This document shows positions 50,027 through 63,116 of a DNA stretch of 64,000 nt, in pieces. The notes beneath the pieces are model-generated. The model was not told the origin of the DNA. It saw only the letters and a program-made list of their open reading frames with translations, and did not search any database. A program made the translations under genes and the position numbers. The DNA comes from Lichenibacterium minor (GTDB lineage Bacteria > Pseudomonadota > Alphaproteobacteria > Rhizobiales > Beijerinckiaceae), in NCBI RefSeq assembly GCF_004137685.1, contig NZ_QYBB01000005.1, forward strand, positions 124,001-188,000, given 5' to 3'. The stretch's first letter is position 1, and each line of letters begins with the position of its first letter.

Positions 50027-50983
50027 TCATTCGGACAAGCGCTGTCCTTCGCTGCCGCCGCGGAAGGCGGAGGCCTGGGTGACGCGGCTGCCGGGGGGCA
50101 CGCTGGCCGTGAGGCACACGTTGCCGCCGACGATCGACCCCCGGCCGACGGTGATCCGGCCGAGCAGCGTGGCGCCCGCGTCGATCACGACGTCGTCCTC
50201 CAGGACCGGGTGGCGCGGGACGCCCCGCAGCGCCACGCCGGCCGGCGCGTGCCGCGCCCCCAGCGTCACCCCCTGGTGGAGGCGGACGCGATGGCCCACG
50301 ACCGCGGTCTCGCCGATCACCACGCCGGTGCCGTGGTCGATGAAGAAGCTGTCGCCGATCGTGGCCCCGGGGTGGATCTCGATCCCGGTCAGCGACCGCG
50401 CCACGTCCGAGATCAGCCGCGCCGGGAAGCCCGCGCCGAGGCCGTGAAGGACGTGCGCCATGCGGTGGTGGACCAGCGCCGCCATCCCCGGGTAGCCGAG
50501 CAGGATCTCGGGCGCGCTCGACGCCGCGGGGTCGCCGTCGAGCGCGGCGCGGAGATCGCCGACGAGGCTGGCCCGGATGCCGGGAAGCGCGGCCGCGAAG
50601 GCGCGGGTGATCTCCAGCGCCTTCGCGGCCGCACTCCCCGGTGTCGGGTCCTCGTCCGCGAAGGCGAGGCCGAGCCGCACCTGGTCCTCCAAGAGGCCGA
50701 GCGAGGTCGACAGCGTGCCGCAGACGAAGCCGTCGAAGGCCGCGGCGGCGCTCTGGGACTGGCCGTAGTGGCTCGGGAACAGCGCGGCCGACAGGTCCGC
50801 CACGATGCCGCCCAGGGCGTCGCGCGACGGCATGGTGCGGATTCGGCCGCCGTGGCGGATGTTGTGGGTGATGTCCCGCGAGGTCCGCAGCGCCGTCGCG
50901 ATCCCGTCGATGTCGTAACGCGACATCGGCGCGGGGGACGACAGGCCGAAGCCGGCCTTTCGCTGGAGTTTGACGTCGAGCAT
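50027..50983 (-). CDS. serine O-acetyltransferase (EpsC/SrpH type)
   Basis: A 318-residue enzyme making O-acetylserine for cysteine synthesis. A helical N-terminal domain (about 40-190) precedes the left-handed beta-helix: [23 protein letters not shown] (catalytic His-Asp region, about 205-227) and [11 protein letters not shown] with the second active-site His. It then has [26 protein letters not shown]. The long N-terminus and loops match EpsC-type enzymes rather than E. coli CysE. It heads the sulfate uptake operon, coupling acceptor supply with sulfate import. Start 50983; MSRYDIDG at 50926 is an alternative. Confidence 0.9.
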   Translation of the reverse strand: MLDVKLQRKAGFGLSSPAPMSRYDIDGIATALRTSRDITHNIRHGGRIRTMPSRDALGGIVADLSAALFPSHYGQSQSAAAAFDGFVCGTLSTSLGLLEDQVRLGLAFADEDPTPGSAAAKALEITRAFAAALPGIRASLVGDLRAALDGDPAASSAPEILLGYPGMAALVHHRMAHVLHGLGAGFPARLISDVARSLTGIEIHPGATIGDSFFIDHGTGVVIGETAVVGHRVRLHQGVTLGARHAPAGVALRGVPRHPVLEDDVVIDAGATLLGRITVGRGSIVGGNVCLTASVPPGSRVTQASAFRGGSEGQRLSE

Positions 50984-51044
50984 CTGGGAGCGAGCCCCTG
51001 GCTGTCGCTGCGGTTGGCCGATCTGTGCCCCTTTTCATATATAA

Positions 51045-51056
51045 TGTCTATAGACA
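51045..51056. promoter_or_regulatory. 12-bp palindromic operator-like site in AT-rich promoter region
   Basis: The sequence TGTCTATAGACA is a perfect palindrome inside the only AT-rich stretch (51034-51060) of the cysE-type/purB divergent gap. A TATAAT hexamer overlaps it at 51040-51045 on the plus strand. It lies 62 nt upstream of the serine acetyltransferase start and 192 nt upstream of purB. The regulator is unknown; control of the sulfur operon is inferred. Confidence 0.45.
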
Positions 51057-51247
51057 AATTCGAAGACGTCGGGCGTCGCCATCGCGGTCCGGCGCGTCGA
51101 CGGGCCGGCCGGCCGACCCGCCGGGGCTCCTCGTGACGTTTGCGGAACGCGACGCGCGGCCTGCCGCACGGGCGGCGGCCCGGGCTGGCGCCCTCCGCCC
51201 CCGCCCTCTAAGGGGTTGGACGAATCCCATCTCCGCCGGAGCCCCCC

Positions 51248-52549
51248 ATGATCCCTCGCTATTCCCGTCCCGCCATGGTGGCCCTGTGGGAGCCCGAGAC
51301 GCGTTTCCGCATCTGGTTCGAGATCGAGGCCCATGCCTGCGACGCGCTGGCGGAGCTCGGCGTCATCCCGAAATCGGCCGCCGAAACCATCTGGGCCAAA
51401 GGCCGGGACGCGCAGTTCGACGTCGCCCGCATCGACGCCATCGAGCGGGAAACCAAGCACGACGTCATCGCCTTCCTGACCCATCTCGGCGAGATCGTCG
51501 GGCCGGACGCGCGCTTCGTCCACCAGGGCATGACGTCGTCGGACGTGCTCGACACCTGCCTGGCCGTGCAGCTCAGCCGCGCCGCCGACATGCTGATCGC
51601 CGACGTCGACGCGCTGCTGGCGACGCTGAAGCACCGCGCCCACGAGCACAAGCTGACGCCGACGGTCGGCCGCTCGCACGGCATCCACGCCGAGCCCGTC
51701 ACCTTCGGTCTGAAGCTCGCCCAGGCCTACGCGGAATTCTCGCGCAACCGCGAGCGCCTCGTGGCCGCCCGCGCCGAGATCGCCACCTGCGCGCTGTCGG
51801 GCGCGGTGGGCACCTTCGCCAACATCGACCCGCGCGTCGAGGCGCATGTCGCCCGGGCCATGGGGCTGACGGTCGAGCCCGTGTCCACCCAGGTGATCCC
51901 GCGCGACCGGCACGCCATGTTCTTCGCGGTGCTGGGCGTCGTGGCCTCGTCGATCGAGCGGCTGGCGATCGAGATCCGCCACCTGCAGCGCACCGAGGTG
52001 CTGGAGGTGGAGGAGTTCTTCTCCGAGGGGCAGAAGGGCTCCTCCGCCATGCCGCACAAGCGCAACCCCGTGCTGACCGAGAACCTGACGGGCTTGGCCC
52101 GCCTCGTGCGCGGCATGGTGGTGCCCGCGATGGAGAACGTGGCGCTGTGGCACGAGCGGGACATCTCCCACTCCTCCGTCGAGCGCATGATCGGGCCCGA
52201 CGCCACCGTGACGCTCGACTTCGCGCTGGCGCGGCTGACGGGCGTGGTCGACAAGCTCCTGGTGTACCCCGCCAACATGCAGAAGAACCTCGACCGGCTG
52301 GGCGGGCTCGTGCATTCGCAGCGCGTGCTGCTGGCGCTGACCCAAGGGGGGGTGTCGCGCGAAGACAGCTACCGGCTGGTGCAGCGCAACGCCATGCGGG
52401 TGTGGCGCGGCGAAGGCGACTTCCTCGAGTTCCTGAAGGCCGACCCGGAGGTGACGGCGGTGCTGCCGGCCGCCGCGCTGGAGCCCCTGTTCGACCTCGG
52501 CTACCACACCAAGCACGTCGACGCGATCTTCGCCCGCGTGTTCGGCTGA
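51248..52549 (+). CDS. purB: adenylosuccinate lyase
   Basis: A 433-residue fumarase-superfamily enzyme that splits adenylosuccinate and SAICAR in purine synthesis. MIPRYSRPAMVALWEPETRF is the standard N-terminus of the PurB form found in Bacillus and alphaproteobacteria. Catalytic segments: HQGMTSSDVLDTC, TVGRSHGIHAEPVTFG and the signature loop GSSAMPHKRNP. The length is typical. A GGAGCCCCCC ribosome site precedes the ATG at 51248. It is divergent from the sulfur operon. Confidence 0.96.
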   Translation: MIPRYSRPAMVALWEPETRFRIWFEIEAHACDALAELGVIPKSAAETIWAKGRDAQFDVARIDAIERETKHDVIAFLTHLGEIVGPDARFVHQGMTSSDVLDTCLAVQLSRAADMLIADVDALLATLKHRAHEHKLTPTVGRSHGIHAEPVTFGLKLAQAYAEFSRNRERLVAARAEIATCALSGAVGTFANIDPRVEAHVARAMGLTVEPVSTQVIPRDRHAMFFAVLGVVASSIERLAIEIRHLQRTEVLEVEEFFSEGQKGSSAMPHKRNPVLTENLTGLARLVRGMVVPAMENVALWHERDISHSSVERMIGPDATVTLDFALARLTGVVDKLLVYPANMQKNLDRLGGLVHSQRVLLALTQGGVSREDSYRLVQRNAMRVWRGEGDFLEFLKADPEVTAVLPAAALEPLFDLGYHTKHVDAIFARVFG

Positions 52550-52661
52550 GATCGGTCTCGAGGGGCCGCCGGCCTTCCGCGGGATCTCCGGGCAGGGCCG
52601 CGGGCGAGCCCCTCGCAGGGCTCCGCGCGGGGCCTGCCGAAGGGCTCGGCCCCTGGAAGCC

Positions 52662-53765
52662 CTATCTGGCGGTTTCGGCCGCCAGCCAGTCCACGGCCGC
52701 CGCGGCGGCAGCGCCCGGGCCGCCCGCCGCCGCCGCATGGGCGGCCACCTGGACGTCGGCGCTGGTCCCCTCGCGCAGGATGCGGCGCGCCCCGTCGAGC
52801 GCCGCCGCGCAGCCGAGCGCGTCGGCGTCCTCCGCCACCGCGGCCAGGGCGGCGTCGAGCCGATCGGCGAAGCTTTCCGCCCCCGCGTGTGCCACCAAGG
52901 ACGCCGTGATGCCGTAGCGCTGCACGCGCCACAGGTTCTCGACCGCCATGCCCCGGTCCGCGCCGGTCAGGCCGCGGTTCACCTCCGGCCGGCGCACCAG
53001 CATCCGCAGCAGGCAGCGGTACAGGGCCGCCACCGCCAGCGCGTCGTCGAGCCGGGTGCAGCTGTCGGCGACGCGCAGCTCCAGCGTCGGGTAGCGGGTC
53101 GAGGGGCGCAGCGTCCACCACAGGAAGCTCGCGTCGGGGATCATCCCGGCCCCGACCAGCGCCGCCACGTAGCGGTCGAACTCGGCCGCGTCGGCGAAAA
53201 GCTCGGGCAGGCCGGTGCGGGGCAGCTCTCCCCACACGGACAGCCGGTAGGCCGAGAGCCCGGTGTCGCGCCCCTGCCAGAACGGCGACGAGCAGGACAG
53301 GCCGAGCAGGAGCGCCGTGAAGGGCAGGAAGCGGTTCATGAGGTCGACGCGGGCGGCCGGGTCCGGCACCTCGACGTGGACGTGCATGCCGCACACCATG
53401 TTGCGGGCCTCGACCATCTGGGCTTCCCGCATGATGTCGGCGTAGCGCTGCTTTTCGGTGCGGCGTTGGCGGGCCCAGCGCGCCGTCGGATGGGTTCCAG
53501 CGGCGAACAGCAGCAGCCCGTGGTCGCGCGCCACGGCGGCGAGCCCGGCCCGCTGGCCGTGCAGCGCGGCGCGGGCCTCGGCGACGTCGTCGGTGGGCGC
53601 CGAGGCGGTCTCGATCTGGAGCTGGAGCAGCTCGCGCTCGGCTTCCGGAAGGCGCGCCTTGGCGTCGGCGTGGAAAGCCTTCAGGCGTCCCGCCGGGGTG
53701 CCGCGCGTCGCGGCGTCGGCCAGGAAGAACTCCTCCTCGATGCCGAAACGGTACCGTGCCGCCAT
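52662..53765 (-). CDS. YbdK-family carboxylate-amine ligase (glutamate-cysteine ligase-like)
   Basis: A 367-residue GCS2/YbdK-type protein. RFGIEEEFFLAD (about 6-17) has the catalytic-type acidic cluster; LQLQIETASAPTDDVAEAR, MVCGMHVHVEVPDPAARVDLMNR (His-x-His metal site) and PTLELRVADSCTRLDDALAVAALYR complete the family pattern. Weak gamma-glutamyl-cysteine ligase activity is known for relatives, but the real substrate is uncertain. The C-terminus is Ala/Gly-rich. Start: ATG at 53765 (MAARYRFGIEEEF). It is downstream of metH on the same strand with a 137-nt gap. Confidence 0.88.
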   Translation of the reverse strand: MAARYRFGIEEEFFLADAATRGTPAGRLKAFHADAKARLPEAERELLQLQIETASAPTDDVAEARAALHGQRAGLAAVARDHGLLLFAAGTHPTARWARQRRTEKQRYADIMREAQMVEARNMVCGMHVHVEVPDPAARVDLMNRFLPFTALLLGLSCSSPFWQGRDTGLSAYRLSVWGELPRTGLPELFADAAEFDRYVAALVGAGMIPDASFLWWTLRPSTRYPTLELRVADSCTRLDDALAVAALYRCLLRMLVRRPEVNRGLTGADRGMAVENLWRVQRYGITASLVAHAGAESFADRLDAALAAVAEDADALGCAAALDGARRILREGTSADVQVAAHAAAAGGPGAAAAAAVDWLAAETAR

Positions 53766-53902
53766 GCCGACCTCCGTGACACGGAAGCGTCGCGCCGCCG
53801 TCACGGGAGTGTAGGGCGGCCCGGCCCGACGCGCGAGGCGGACGGGGCCGCGACCGGGCGCCGATCCTCGCCCGCGCGGGCTTTCGAAGCCGCGCCGCCC
53901 GG

Positions 53903-57700
<3,798 letters not shown>

Positions 57701-57725
57701 GCTGTGCTCCGATCAGTCACATGCT

Positions 57726-57747
57726 CATATAAAGATATTGTTATATG
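57726..57747. promoter_or_regulatory. SahR-like operator upstream of metH
   Basis: Half-sites CATATAA (57726-57732) and TTATATG (57741-57747) are exact inverted copies around AGATATTG. The whole 22-nt site departs from a perfect ATATAAAGAT-type palindrome at only two central positions. Similar sites upstream of metH are known for SahR, an ArsR-family repressor that responds to S-adenosylhomocysteine in Proteobacteria. The match to the alphaproteobacterial consensus is from memory. Confidence 0.55.
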
Positions 57748-57896
57748 ACGCAAGGCGGCGGTCGACTCCCCCGGGAGTCTGCCGGCGAAAGCCGGCCGAT
57801 TCACGGTCCGTTAACGCTGCGGCGGGCGCAATGCGACGGTGGCGTGAAAGCTGCTTCACGCGACAGGACCCGTGGCTCCGTTTCGGAGGTCGACAT

Positions 57897-58181
57897 ATGG
57901 GATCGGCACGCGACGTTTCACCCGACTTCATCCGCCAACTCGCCGGCTACGGCCTGACGACGGCGGAGATCCTGTACCACCTGCCGGACCATCCGGGGCT
58001 GCTGCAGAGCTACGTGTGGCAGGCCTACGACCTCGCCCCGGCCTTCCCGGCCCTCACCAAGTTCCTGACCTTCTGGCGCGACACGCTCGACGGCGTGCTG
58101 CATTCCGTGCGGGTGGGACATTCCGGGCTGATCAAGCCGGCCGAGATCGCGCTGGTGGGGACGGAGTTCCGCCTGCAGTGA
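57897..58181 (+). CDS. usg: Usg family protein
   Basis: A 94-residue protein of the alphaproteobacterial Usg family: DFIRQLAGYGLTTAEILYHLPDHP (split: FIRQLAGYGLTTAEILYHLP), LLQSYVWQAYDLAPAFPALTKFL, and HSVRVGHSGLIKPAEI. The name comes from a gene first noted next to trp genes; its function is not known. A strong ribosome site (CGGAGGTCGAC) precedes the ATG at 57897. It is divergent from metH and convergent with coaA. Confidence 0.88.
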   Translation: MGSARDVSPDFIRQLAGYGLTTAEILYHLPDHPGLLQSYVWQAYDLAPAFPALTKFLTFWRDTLDGVLHSVRVGHSGLIKPAEIALVGTEFRLQ

Positions 58182-58215
58182 GGTTCGGCGCTCCGGAAGC
58201 CTCGGGCCCGCGTCG

Positions 58216-59208
58216 TCACAGCTTCCGCAGCGCCACCCGCTCGATCTCGTGGCTGGCCCCCTTGCGCAGGATCAGGCTCGCCCTCGCCCGGGTGGGCCGC
58301 ACGTTCTCGACGAGGTTCTTCAGGTTGATCCGCGTCCAGATGTCCCGCGCGATGGCTTCGGCGTCCCCCGCACCGACGTCGGCATATTTGCGGAAATAGG
58401 ACAGGGGATCGCGGAACGCCGTTTCGCGCAGCGACATGAAGCGCGACACGTACCAGTCCTCCAGCAAGCCCTCGTCGGCGTCGAGGTAGACCGAGAAGTC
58501 GAAGAAGTCCGACACGAAGGGGATGTCGCGCCCGTCCCGGGCCTGCCGGTTCGGCATCAGCACGTTCAAGCCTTCGACGATCAGGATGTCGGGCCTGTCC
58601 ACCAGCACCACCTCGTCGGGCAGCACGTCGTAGGTCAGGTGGGAATAGACCGGCGCCGCGACGTTGCGCTTGCCGGCCTTCACGTCGGACAGGAAGTGGA
58701 TCAGCGCGGAGCCGTTGAAGGACTCGGGAAAGCCCTTGCGCTCCATCAGGCCGAGCTCGACCAGCGCCTTGTTGGGGTGGAGGAAGCCGTCCGTGGTGAC
58801 GAGCGCGACCTTCGGCGTGTTGGGCCAGCGCGACATCAGCGCCTTCAGGACCCGCGCGGTGGTGGATTTCCCCACCGCCACCGACCCCGCCACGCCGATG
58901 ATGTAGGGCACCTTGCCGTCGCCCGCCCCGAGGAAGCGCTGCGTCGCCTTGAACAGCCCCTGCGTGGCGGCGACGTAGAGCGCCAGCAGGCGCGACAGCG
59001 GCAGGTAGATGGCCACGACCTCGTCGATGGAGATCGGGTCGTTGGTGGCGCGCAGCTTGCGCAGGTCATCGACCGTGAGCGTCAAGGGCGTGTCGGCGCG
59101 CAGCGCCGCCCAGCCGTCGCGGGTGAAGTGGTGGTAGGGCGAGCCCGCCAGCCCCGTAGCCGGGAAGCCCTCGTCGATCGGCAGGGCGGAGGCGGACAGG
59201 TCGAGCAT
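58216..59208 (-). CDS. coaA: pantothenate kinase (type I)
   Basis: A 330-residue type I enzyme that phosphorylates pantothenate, the first committed step to CoA. P-loop GSVAVGKS (108-115), [32 protein letters not shown] (split: [13 protein letters not shown]), YSHLTYDVL and [10 protein letters not shown] are characteristic. Length about 15 residues longer than E. coli CoaA at the N-terminus. It starts 8 nt after the hisE stop, so it is the last gene of the his operon, an order common in Rhizobiales. The pantothenate made by PanBC feeds this step. Confidence 0.96.
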   Translation of the reverse strand: MLDLSASALPIDEGFPATGLAGSPYHHFTRDGWAALRADTPLTLTVDDLRKLRATNDPISIDEVVAIYLPLSRLLALYVAATQGLFKATQRFLGAGDGKVPYIIGVAGSVAVGKSTTARVLKALMSRWPNTPKVALVTTDGFLHPNKALVELGLMERKGFPESFNGSALIHFLSDVKAGKRNVAAPVYSHLTYDVLPDEVVLVDRPDILIVEGLNVLMPNRQARDGRDIPFVSDFFDFSVYLDADEGLLEDWYVSRFMSLRETAFRDPLSYFRKYADVGAGDAEAIARDIWTRINLKNLVENVRPTRARASLILRKGASHEIERVALRKL

Positions 59209-59216
59209 CGCGGGGC

Positions 59217-59582
59217 TCAGGTTGCCGGCGGTCGCGAGGCTTTCTCCTCGTGCCCCGATTGACGGGTGCGCCGCCCCAGCTCCGCCACGACCTGGTCGAG
59301 AGACAGGTCCGAGGCTTGGAGCAGCACCAACAGATGGTAGATCACATCTGCCGCTTCGGAAAGCAGGGCCGGCTTGTCCTTCATCACCGCCGCGATGACG
59401 GCCTCGACCGCTTCCTCGCCGAACTTCTTGGCGATGCGCGGCACGCCGGCGTCGAGCAGCGAGCGCGTGTAGGACTTGTCCGCCACGGCATGGCGGCGCT
59501 CGGCGATCAGCCGTTCCAGCTCGCCCAGCGTGAACAGGCGGTCGCCCCCGCCGGGGAGGGGGGATGCGGGGATCATGCTCAT
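59217..59582 (-). CDS. hisE: phosphoribosyl-ATP diphosphatase
   Basis: A 121-residue MazG-fold enzyme removing pyrophosphate from phosphoribosyl-ATP (second step of histidine synthesis). [44 protein letters not shown] (with the EEAVE metal-binding Glu pattern) and [14 protein letters not shown] (EAAD) are the HisE hallmarks. The ATG at 59582 overlaps the hisF stop by 4 nt (ATGA); a second ATG at 59576 is also possible. HisI is not fused and not in the window. Confidence 0.95.
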   Translation of the reverse strand: MSMIPASPLPGGGDRLFTLGELERLIAERRHAVADKSYTRSLLDAGVPRIAKKFGEEAVEAVIAAVMKDKPALLSEAADVIYHLLVLLQASDLSLDQVVAELGRRTRQSGHEEKASRPPAT

Positions 59583-60355
59583 CCGTCGAGCCTCATGTCG
59601 AGCCCGGCCTCGGCCATGAAGCGCTTGGCTTCGCCGATCGTGTGCTGGCCGAAGTGGAAGATCGAGGCCGCCAGCACCGCGCTGGCGCCGCCGTGCCGCA
59701 CTCCGTCGACGAGGTGGTCGAGCGTGCCGACGCCCCCCGACGCGATCACGGGGACCGACACGGCCTCGGTCACGGCGCGTGTGAGGGCGAGGTCGAAGCC
59801 GATCTTGGTGCCGTCGCGGTCCATGGAGGTGAGCAGGATCTCGCCGGCCCCGCGCTCCGCCACGTCGCGGGCGTAGGCGACGGCGTCGATGCCGGTCGGC
59901 CGGCGTCCGCCGTGGGTGAACACTTCCCAGCGCGGCGTTTCGCCTTCCGCCGAAACCCGCTTGGCATCCACCGCCACCACGACGCACTGGCTGCCAAACT
60001 TCTCGGCGGCCCGGGACACGAAGGCCCTGTCCGCCACGGCGGCCGACATGATGGACGCCTTGTCGGCCCCTGCCAGCAGCAGGGTGCGGATGTCGGCGAC
60101 CGTGCGGACGCCGCCCCCCACGGTGAGGGGCATGAAGCAGGCTTCCGCGGTGCGGCGCACGACGTCGAGCAGGATGCCGCGGTCCTCGGAAGAGGCCGTG
60201 ATGTCGAGGAAGCACAGCTCGTCGGCTCCGGCGGCGTCGTAGGCCAGCGCGCATTCGACGGGATCGCCGGCGTCGCGCAGTTCCACGAAGTTGACGCCCT
60301 TGACGACGCGGCCGTCCTTGACGTCGAGGCAGGGGATGACGCGGGATTTCAGCAT
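59579..60355 (-). CDS. hisF: imidazole glycerol phosphate synthase cyclase subunit
   Basis: A 258-residue TIM barrel. [18 protein letters not shown] holds catalytic Asp11; the second catalytic Asp is in [15 protein letters not shown]; phosphate-binding loops are [13 protein letters not shown] and [16 protein letters not shown]. With HisH it converts PRFAR and ammonia to imidazole glycerol phosphate and AICAR. Start: ATG at 60355 ([11 protein letters not shown]). Three small ORFs separate it from hisA. Confidence 0.96.
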   Translation of the reverse strand: MLKSRVIPCLDVKDGRVVKGVNFVELRDAGDPVECALAYDAAGADELCFLDITASSEDRGILLDVVRRTAEACFMPLTVGGGVRTVADIRTLLLAGADKASIMSAAVADRAFVSRAAEKFGSQCVVVAVDAKRVSAEGETPRWEVFTHGGRRPTGIDAVAYARDVAERGAGEILLTSMDRDGTKIGFDLALTRAVTEAVSVPVIASGGVGTLDHLVDGVRHGGASAVLAASIFHFGQHTIGEAKRFMAEAGLDMRLDG

Positions 60356-60368
60356 CGATTCGATCGCT

Positions 60369-60644
60369 TCAGGCCGGTGAAGGCGCGTTGGGGAAATCCA
60401 GGACAGATCGCGGCACACCTCCGCCTTCGTGCTCGGGATCGACCCCCGTGACCGGGTGACGGCGATCCGGAGCCCGATCCTTCCGCCGTCGCGCGAGTGT
60501 CCTCGCATCCGCCACGGACGCCGTGCAGGCCGTGTTGCCGAAGAACGCGTGCCGGTTCGCCACGTCGGGGTGACGATCGCGGATGGAGGTCAGCGCCTTG
60601 CGGGAAATCTGCTCGCCGTCGAACACCCGAGCATGAGCCTTCAT
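60369..60644 (-). CDS. small unidentified ORF in his operon (third of three)
   Basis: A 91-codon frame starting [20 protein letters not shown]. The first two thirds use GC-ending codons like real genes here (AAG GCG CTG ACC TCC ATC CGC), and the last part is arginine/proline-rich and less convincing. The protein is basic with no membrane segment or known motif. The ATG overlaps the stop of the preceding small ORF (ATGA), and its own stop is 13 nt before hisF. It may be a real small gene, a degenerate insertion, or noise. Confidence 0.38.
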   Translation of the reverse strand: MKAHARVFDGEQISRKALTSIRDRHPDVANRHAFFGNTACTASVADARTLARRRKDRAPDRRHPVTGVDPEHEGGGVPRSVLDFPNAPSPA

Positions 60645-60808
60645 CGCCCTTCTCCCTCCTCCCGCTCGCCGGAAGCTCCTGGTCGCAGGTCTTCCGAAAC
60701 ACCCCGGTCCGGGTCGGCCGGCGGCTGGCCCAACCGCTCCAGGAGCGTCGGTTCCCGATGCCGCTCGATGAGCTCGTCGGATCGTAGGCGGTCTGGATCG
60801 CTCAGCAT
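60641..60808 (-). CDS. small unidentified ORF in his operon (second of three)
   Basis: A 55-codon frame starting MLSDPDRLRSDELIERHREP, with the predicted helix TLLERLGQPPADPD and a charged tail. It is acidic to mixed in charge, which with the basic product downstream recalls antitoxin-toxin size and order, but no family is recognised. It begins 9 nt after the stop of the 58-codon ORF and overlaps the next ORF by 4 nt. Confidence 0.35.
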   Translation of the reverse strand: MLSDPDRLRSDELIERHREPTLLERLGQPPADPDRGVSEDLRPGASGEREEGEGR

Positions 60809-60817
60809 GGGGTCGAT

Positions 60818-60994
60818 CTAGGCTCCGACGAGGGTCAGAACGGGAAGGGCAGGGTCATAGCCGAGGACGGCGGCGAACGAAAAGCAGGCCGGGGCCGCGA
60901 CGGCGCAGCCCCGAGCGATGGCGTCGAAGGCGCTTTCGACACGCACGGCCCCTGCGCGGCACGGGATGCCTCGGACGACCTCCCGCAGGCTCAC
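60818..60994 (-). CDS. small unidentified ORF in his operon (first of three)
   Basis: A 58-codon frame from GTG at 60994, overlapping the hisA stop (GTGA). It reads [15 protein letters not shown] and ends [15 protein letters not shown], with a moderately hydrophobic Ala/Cys-rich middle ([15 protein letters not shown]). Third positions are mostly G or C, as in real genes of this genome. No ATG is present, and no family is recognised. Confidence 0.3.
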   Translation of the reverse strand: MSLREVVRGIPCRAGAVRVESAFDAIARGCAVAAPACFSFAAVLGYDPALPVLTLVGA

Positions 60995-61761
60995 GTTTCC
61001 GTCGCTTCCCGCCTCGAACCGTCGCTTCCCGCGCGCGCCGACCGGATCATCGCCAGCGCGGCGGCGGGGTCGAGGCGCCCGTCGTAGAGGGCGCGGCCCG
61101 TGACGGCGCCGGCCAGGACCGCGCAATCGGGTTCGAGCAGCCGCGACACGTCTTCCAGCGACGCGAGCCCCCCGGACGCGATCACGGGCAGGTGGACGGC
61201 TTCGGCCAGCGCCACCGTGCCGGCGAGGTTCAAGCCCTTCATGGCGCCGTCGCGCCCGATGTCGGTCATCACGATCGCGGCCACGCCCGCGTCCTCGAAG
61301 CGGCGCCCGAGCTCGACGGCGGTCATGTTGACCGTCCTGGCCCAGCCCTCGACGGCCACGAGCCCGTCGCGCGCGTCGATGCCCACCGCCACCTGTCCGG
61401 GGAACAGCCGGGCGGCCTCGCGCACGAAGCCGGGGTCCTTCACGGCCGCGGTGCCGAGGATCACGCGGGCCACCCCGCGCTTCAGCCACATGTCGACGGT
61501 GCGGATGTCGCGGATGCCGCCCCCGAGCTGCACCGGCAGGGCGATGCGGTCGAGGATGCCTTCGACGGCTTCCGCGTTCCTCGGCCGGCCCGCGAAGGCC
61601 CCGTCGAGGTCGACGAGGTGCAGGTATTCGAAGCCCTGGCGCTCGAAAGCGGCCGCTTGCGCCGCCGGATCGGGGTTGAAGACGGTCGCCGATCCCATCT
61701 CGCCGTGGACGAGGCGGACGCATTCGCCGTCCTTGAGGTCGATCGCGGGGAAAAGGATCAA
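60991..61761 (-). CDS. hisA: phosphoribosylformimino-5-aminoimidazole carboxamide ribotide isomerase
   Basis: A 256-residue TIM barrel isomerase. [19 protein letters not shown] holds catalytic Asp8; the second catalytic Asp is in [13 protein letters not shown]; phosphate sites are [10 protein letters not shown] and [13 protein letters not shown]. The start is TTG at 61761: it overlaps the hisH stop (TTGA) and gives the exact family N-terminus; no ATG or GTG fits. The C-terminus is extended with a Ser/Arg-rich tail. Confidence 0.95.
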   Translation of the reverse strand: MILFPAIDLKDGECVRLVHGEMGSATVFNPDPAAQAAAFERQGFEYLHLVDLDGAFAGRPRNAEAVEGILDRIALPVQLGGGIRDIRTVDMWLKRGVARVILGTAAVKDPGFVREAARLFPGQVAVGIDARDGLVAVEGWARTVNMTAVELGRRFEDAGVAAIVMTDIGRDGAMKGLNLAGTVALAEAVHLPVIASGGLASLEDVSRLLEPDCAVLAGAVTGRALYDGRLDPAAALAMIRSARAGSDGSRREATET

Positions 61762-62411
61762 GGCTGCCACCGGAGGAAGTTGCCGAGGAGCTTGAGGCCG
61801 AGCGCCTGGCTCTTCTCGGGATGGAACTGGGTGCCCGCCATGTTGTCCCGCGCCACGACCGCCGTGACGGGGCCGCCATAGTCGGTGACCGCCAGCACGT
61901 CGCTGTCGGCCGCGGGCTTGAGGCCGTAGCTGTGCACGAAATAGGCGTGCAGCCCGGCGTCGCCCGTCGGGATGCCGTCCAGCAACGGGTGGATGGAGCG
62001 CGCCCGCAGCGTGTTCCAGCCCATGTGGGGGATCTTCAGGGCGGGATCGGCCGGCGACAGCGCCACCACGTCGCCGGGGATCCAGTCGAGGCCGTAGGCG
62101 GTCTCGTGCTCGAGGCCGCGCGTCGCCATCAGCTGCATGCCGACGCAGATGCCGAGGAACGGCCGCCCGCCGTGCACCACCGCATCGGTGAGGGCGCCGA
62201 CGAGGCCCGGCACGGCGTCCAGGCCGCGGCGGCAATCCGCGAACGCGCCGACGCCCGGCAGCACCACGCGGTCGGCGCGGCGCACCCGCTCGGGATCGGA
62301 CGTGACCTCGACGCGCGTGTCGAGGTCGGCTTCGCGGGCCGCGCGCTCGAAGGCCTTGGCGGCCGACGCGAGGTTGCCCGAACCGTAGTCGAGGATCGCG
62401 ACGGAGCTCAC
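61758..62411 (-). CDS. hisH: imidazole glycerol phosphate synthase glutamine amidotransferase subunit
   Basis: A 217-residue class I glutaminase partner of His[12 protein letters not shown] at the N-terminus, catalytic Cys89 in [11 protein letters not shown], and His197/Glu199 in TQFHPEKSQ form the triad. Start: GTG at 62411 overlapping the stop of the DUF2628 gene (GTGA). It overlaps hisA by 4 nt. Confidence 0.95.
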   Translation of the reverse strand: MSSVAILDYGSGNLASAAKAFERAAREADLDTRVEVTSDPERVRRADRVVLPGVGAFADCRRGLDAVPGLVGALTDAVVHGGRPFLGICVGMQLMATRGLEHETAYGLDWIPGDVVALSPADPALKIPHMGWNTLRARSIHPLLDGIPTGDAGLHAYFVHSYGLKPAADSDVLAVTDYGGPVTAVVARDNMAGTQFHPEKSQALGLKLLGNFLRWQP

Positions 62412-62878
62412 GCGCGGCCTCCGGCGGACGGGAACAGCCCGATGACGGGCCGCGGGCCGCCCGCGCGGGCGGCGGGGCGGTGGGGAAGAGGCTCCAGCAG
62501 CGGGGCGGCGCCGCCGAAGAAGCGCCGTTCGGCGTCGCCGCGCGTCGCGCCCGCCACCAGGGCGGCCGGGATGAAGCCCGCGCGGCCGAGCGCGGTCCGA
62601 CGCCCGTCGGCCGCTTCGAGCCCGGTCAGCACCGCGAGCACGAGATAGAGCAGCAGGCGGGGCCAGAACCCCAGGCCGGCCAGTTCCGCGGCGGCGAAGA
62701 GCGCCGCACCGGTCACCGCCCAGGCCAGGGTGGCGAACCACAGGCCGCGGTGGAGCAGGGCCAAGGGGCCGAGCAGAAAGGATGCCCAGTCGAAGCCTTC
62801 GCGCACGAAGACCGTGTCGTCCGCCCGCGCGGCATCGTCGGTGACGCCGGACGGCACATGGACCGTGAAGGTGGGCAT
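62408..62878 (-). CDS. DUF2628 family membrane protein
   Basis: A 156-residue protein typical of the gene preceding hisH in Rhizobiales. TFTVHVP, then [26 protein letters not shown] (split: [20 protein letters not shown], about 24-43), two or three hydrophobic helices (about 34-100) and [20 protein letters not shown] match DUF2628. The C-terminal tail is Pro/Ala/Arg-rich. The function is unknown, and the association with his genes may only be positional. Its stop overlaps the hisH start. Confidence 0.85.
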   Translation of the reverse strand: MPTFTVHVPSGVTDDAARADDTVFVREGFDWASFLLGPLALLHRGLWFATLAWAVTGAALFAAAELAGLGFWPRLLLYLVLAVLTGLEAADGRRTALGRAGFIPAALVAGATRGDAERRFFGGAAPLLEPLPHRPAARAGGPRPVIGLFPSAGGRA

Positions 62879-63116
62879 GGGGCTCCTCGGCTGGCACGGC
62901 GCTGCGGCCTCTTGTCGTGCAAGCCGCGGGCCGGGGCAAGCCCGCGGAGCGGGCCGAACGTCCGGCTCGGCCGCTTCGCGCCCCCGGGCGGGGCTCGACG
63001 CCCCGCCGCGATGCGCTCGATGTCTGCAATACAGATATATTTGCAACAGGCGATAGGCGAGGCGCCGTCCACGACCACCGTCCAGGTCCCACGACCCCTC
63101 ATCGAAAGGCAACGCC

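Noticed and set aside
57701..57896. Cobalamin riboswitch upstream of metH
   Set aside because: The leader is under 200 nt, shared with divergent usg, and has no B12-box-like segment; the palindrome fits an operator better.
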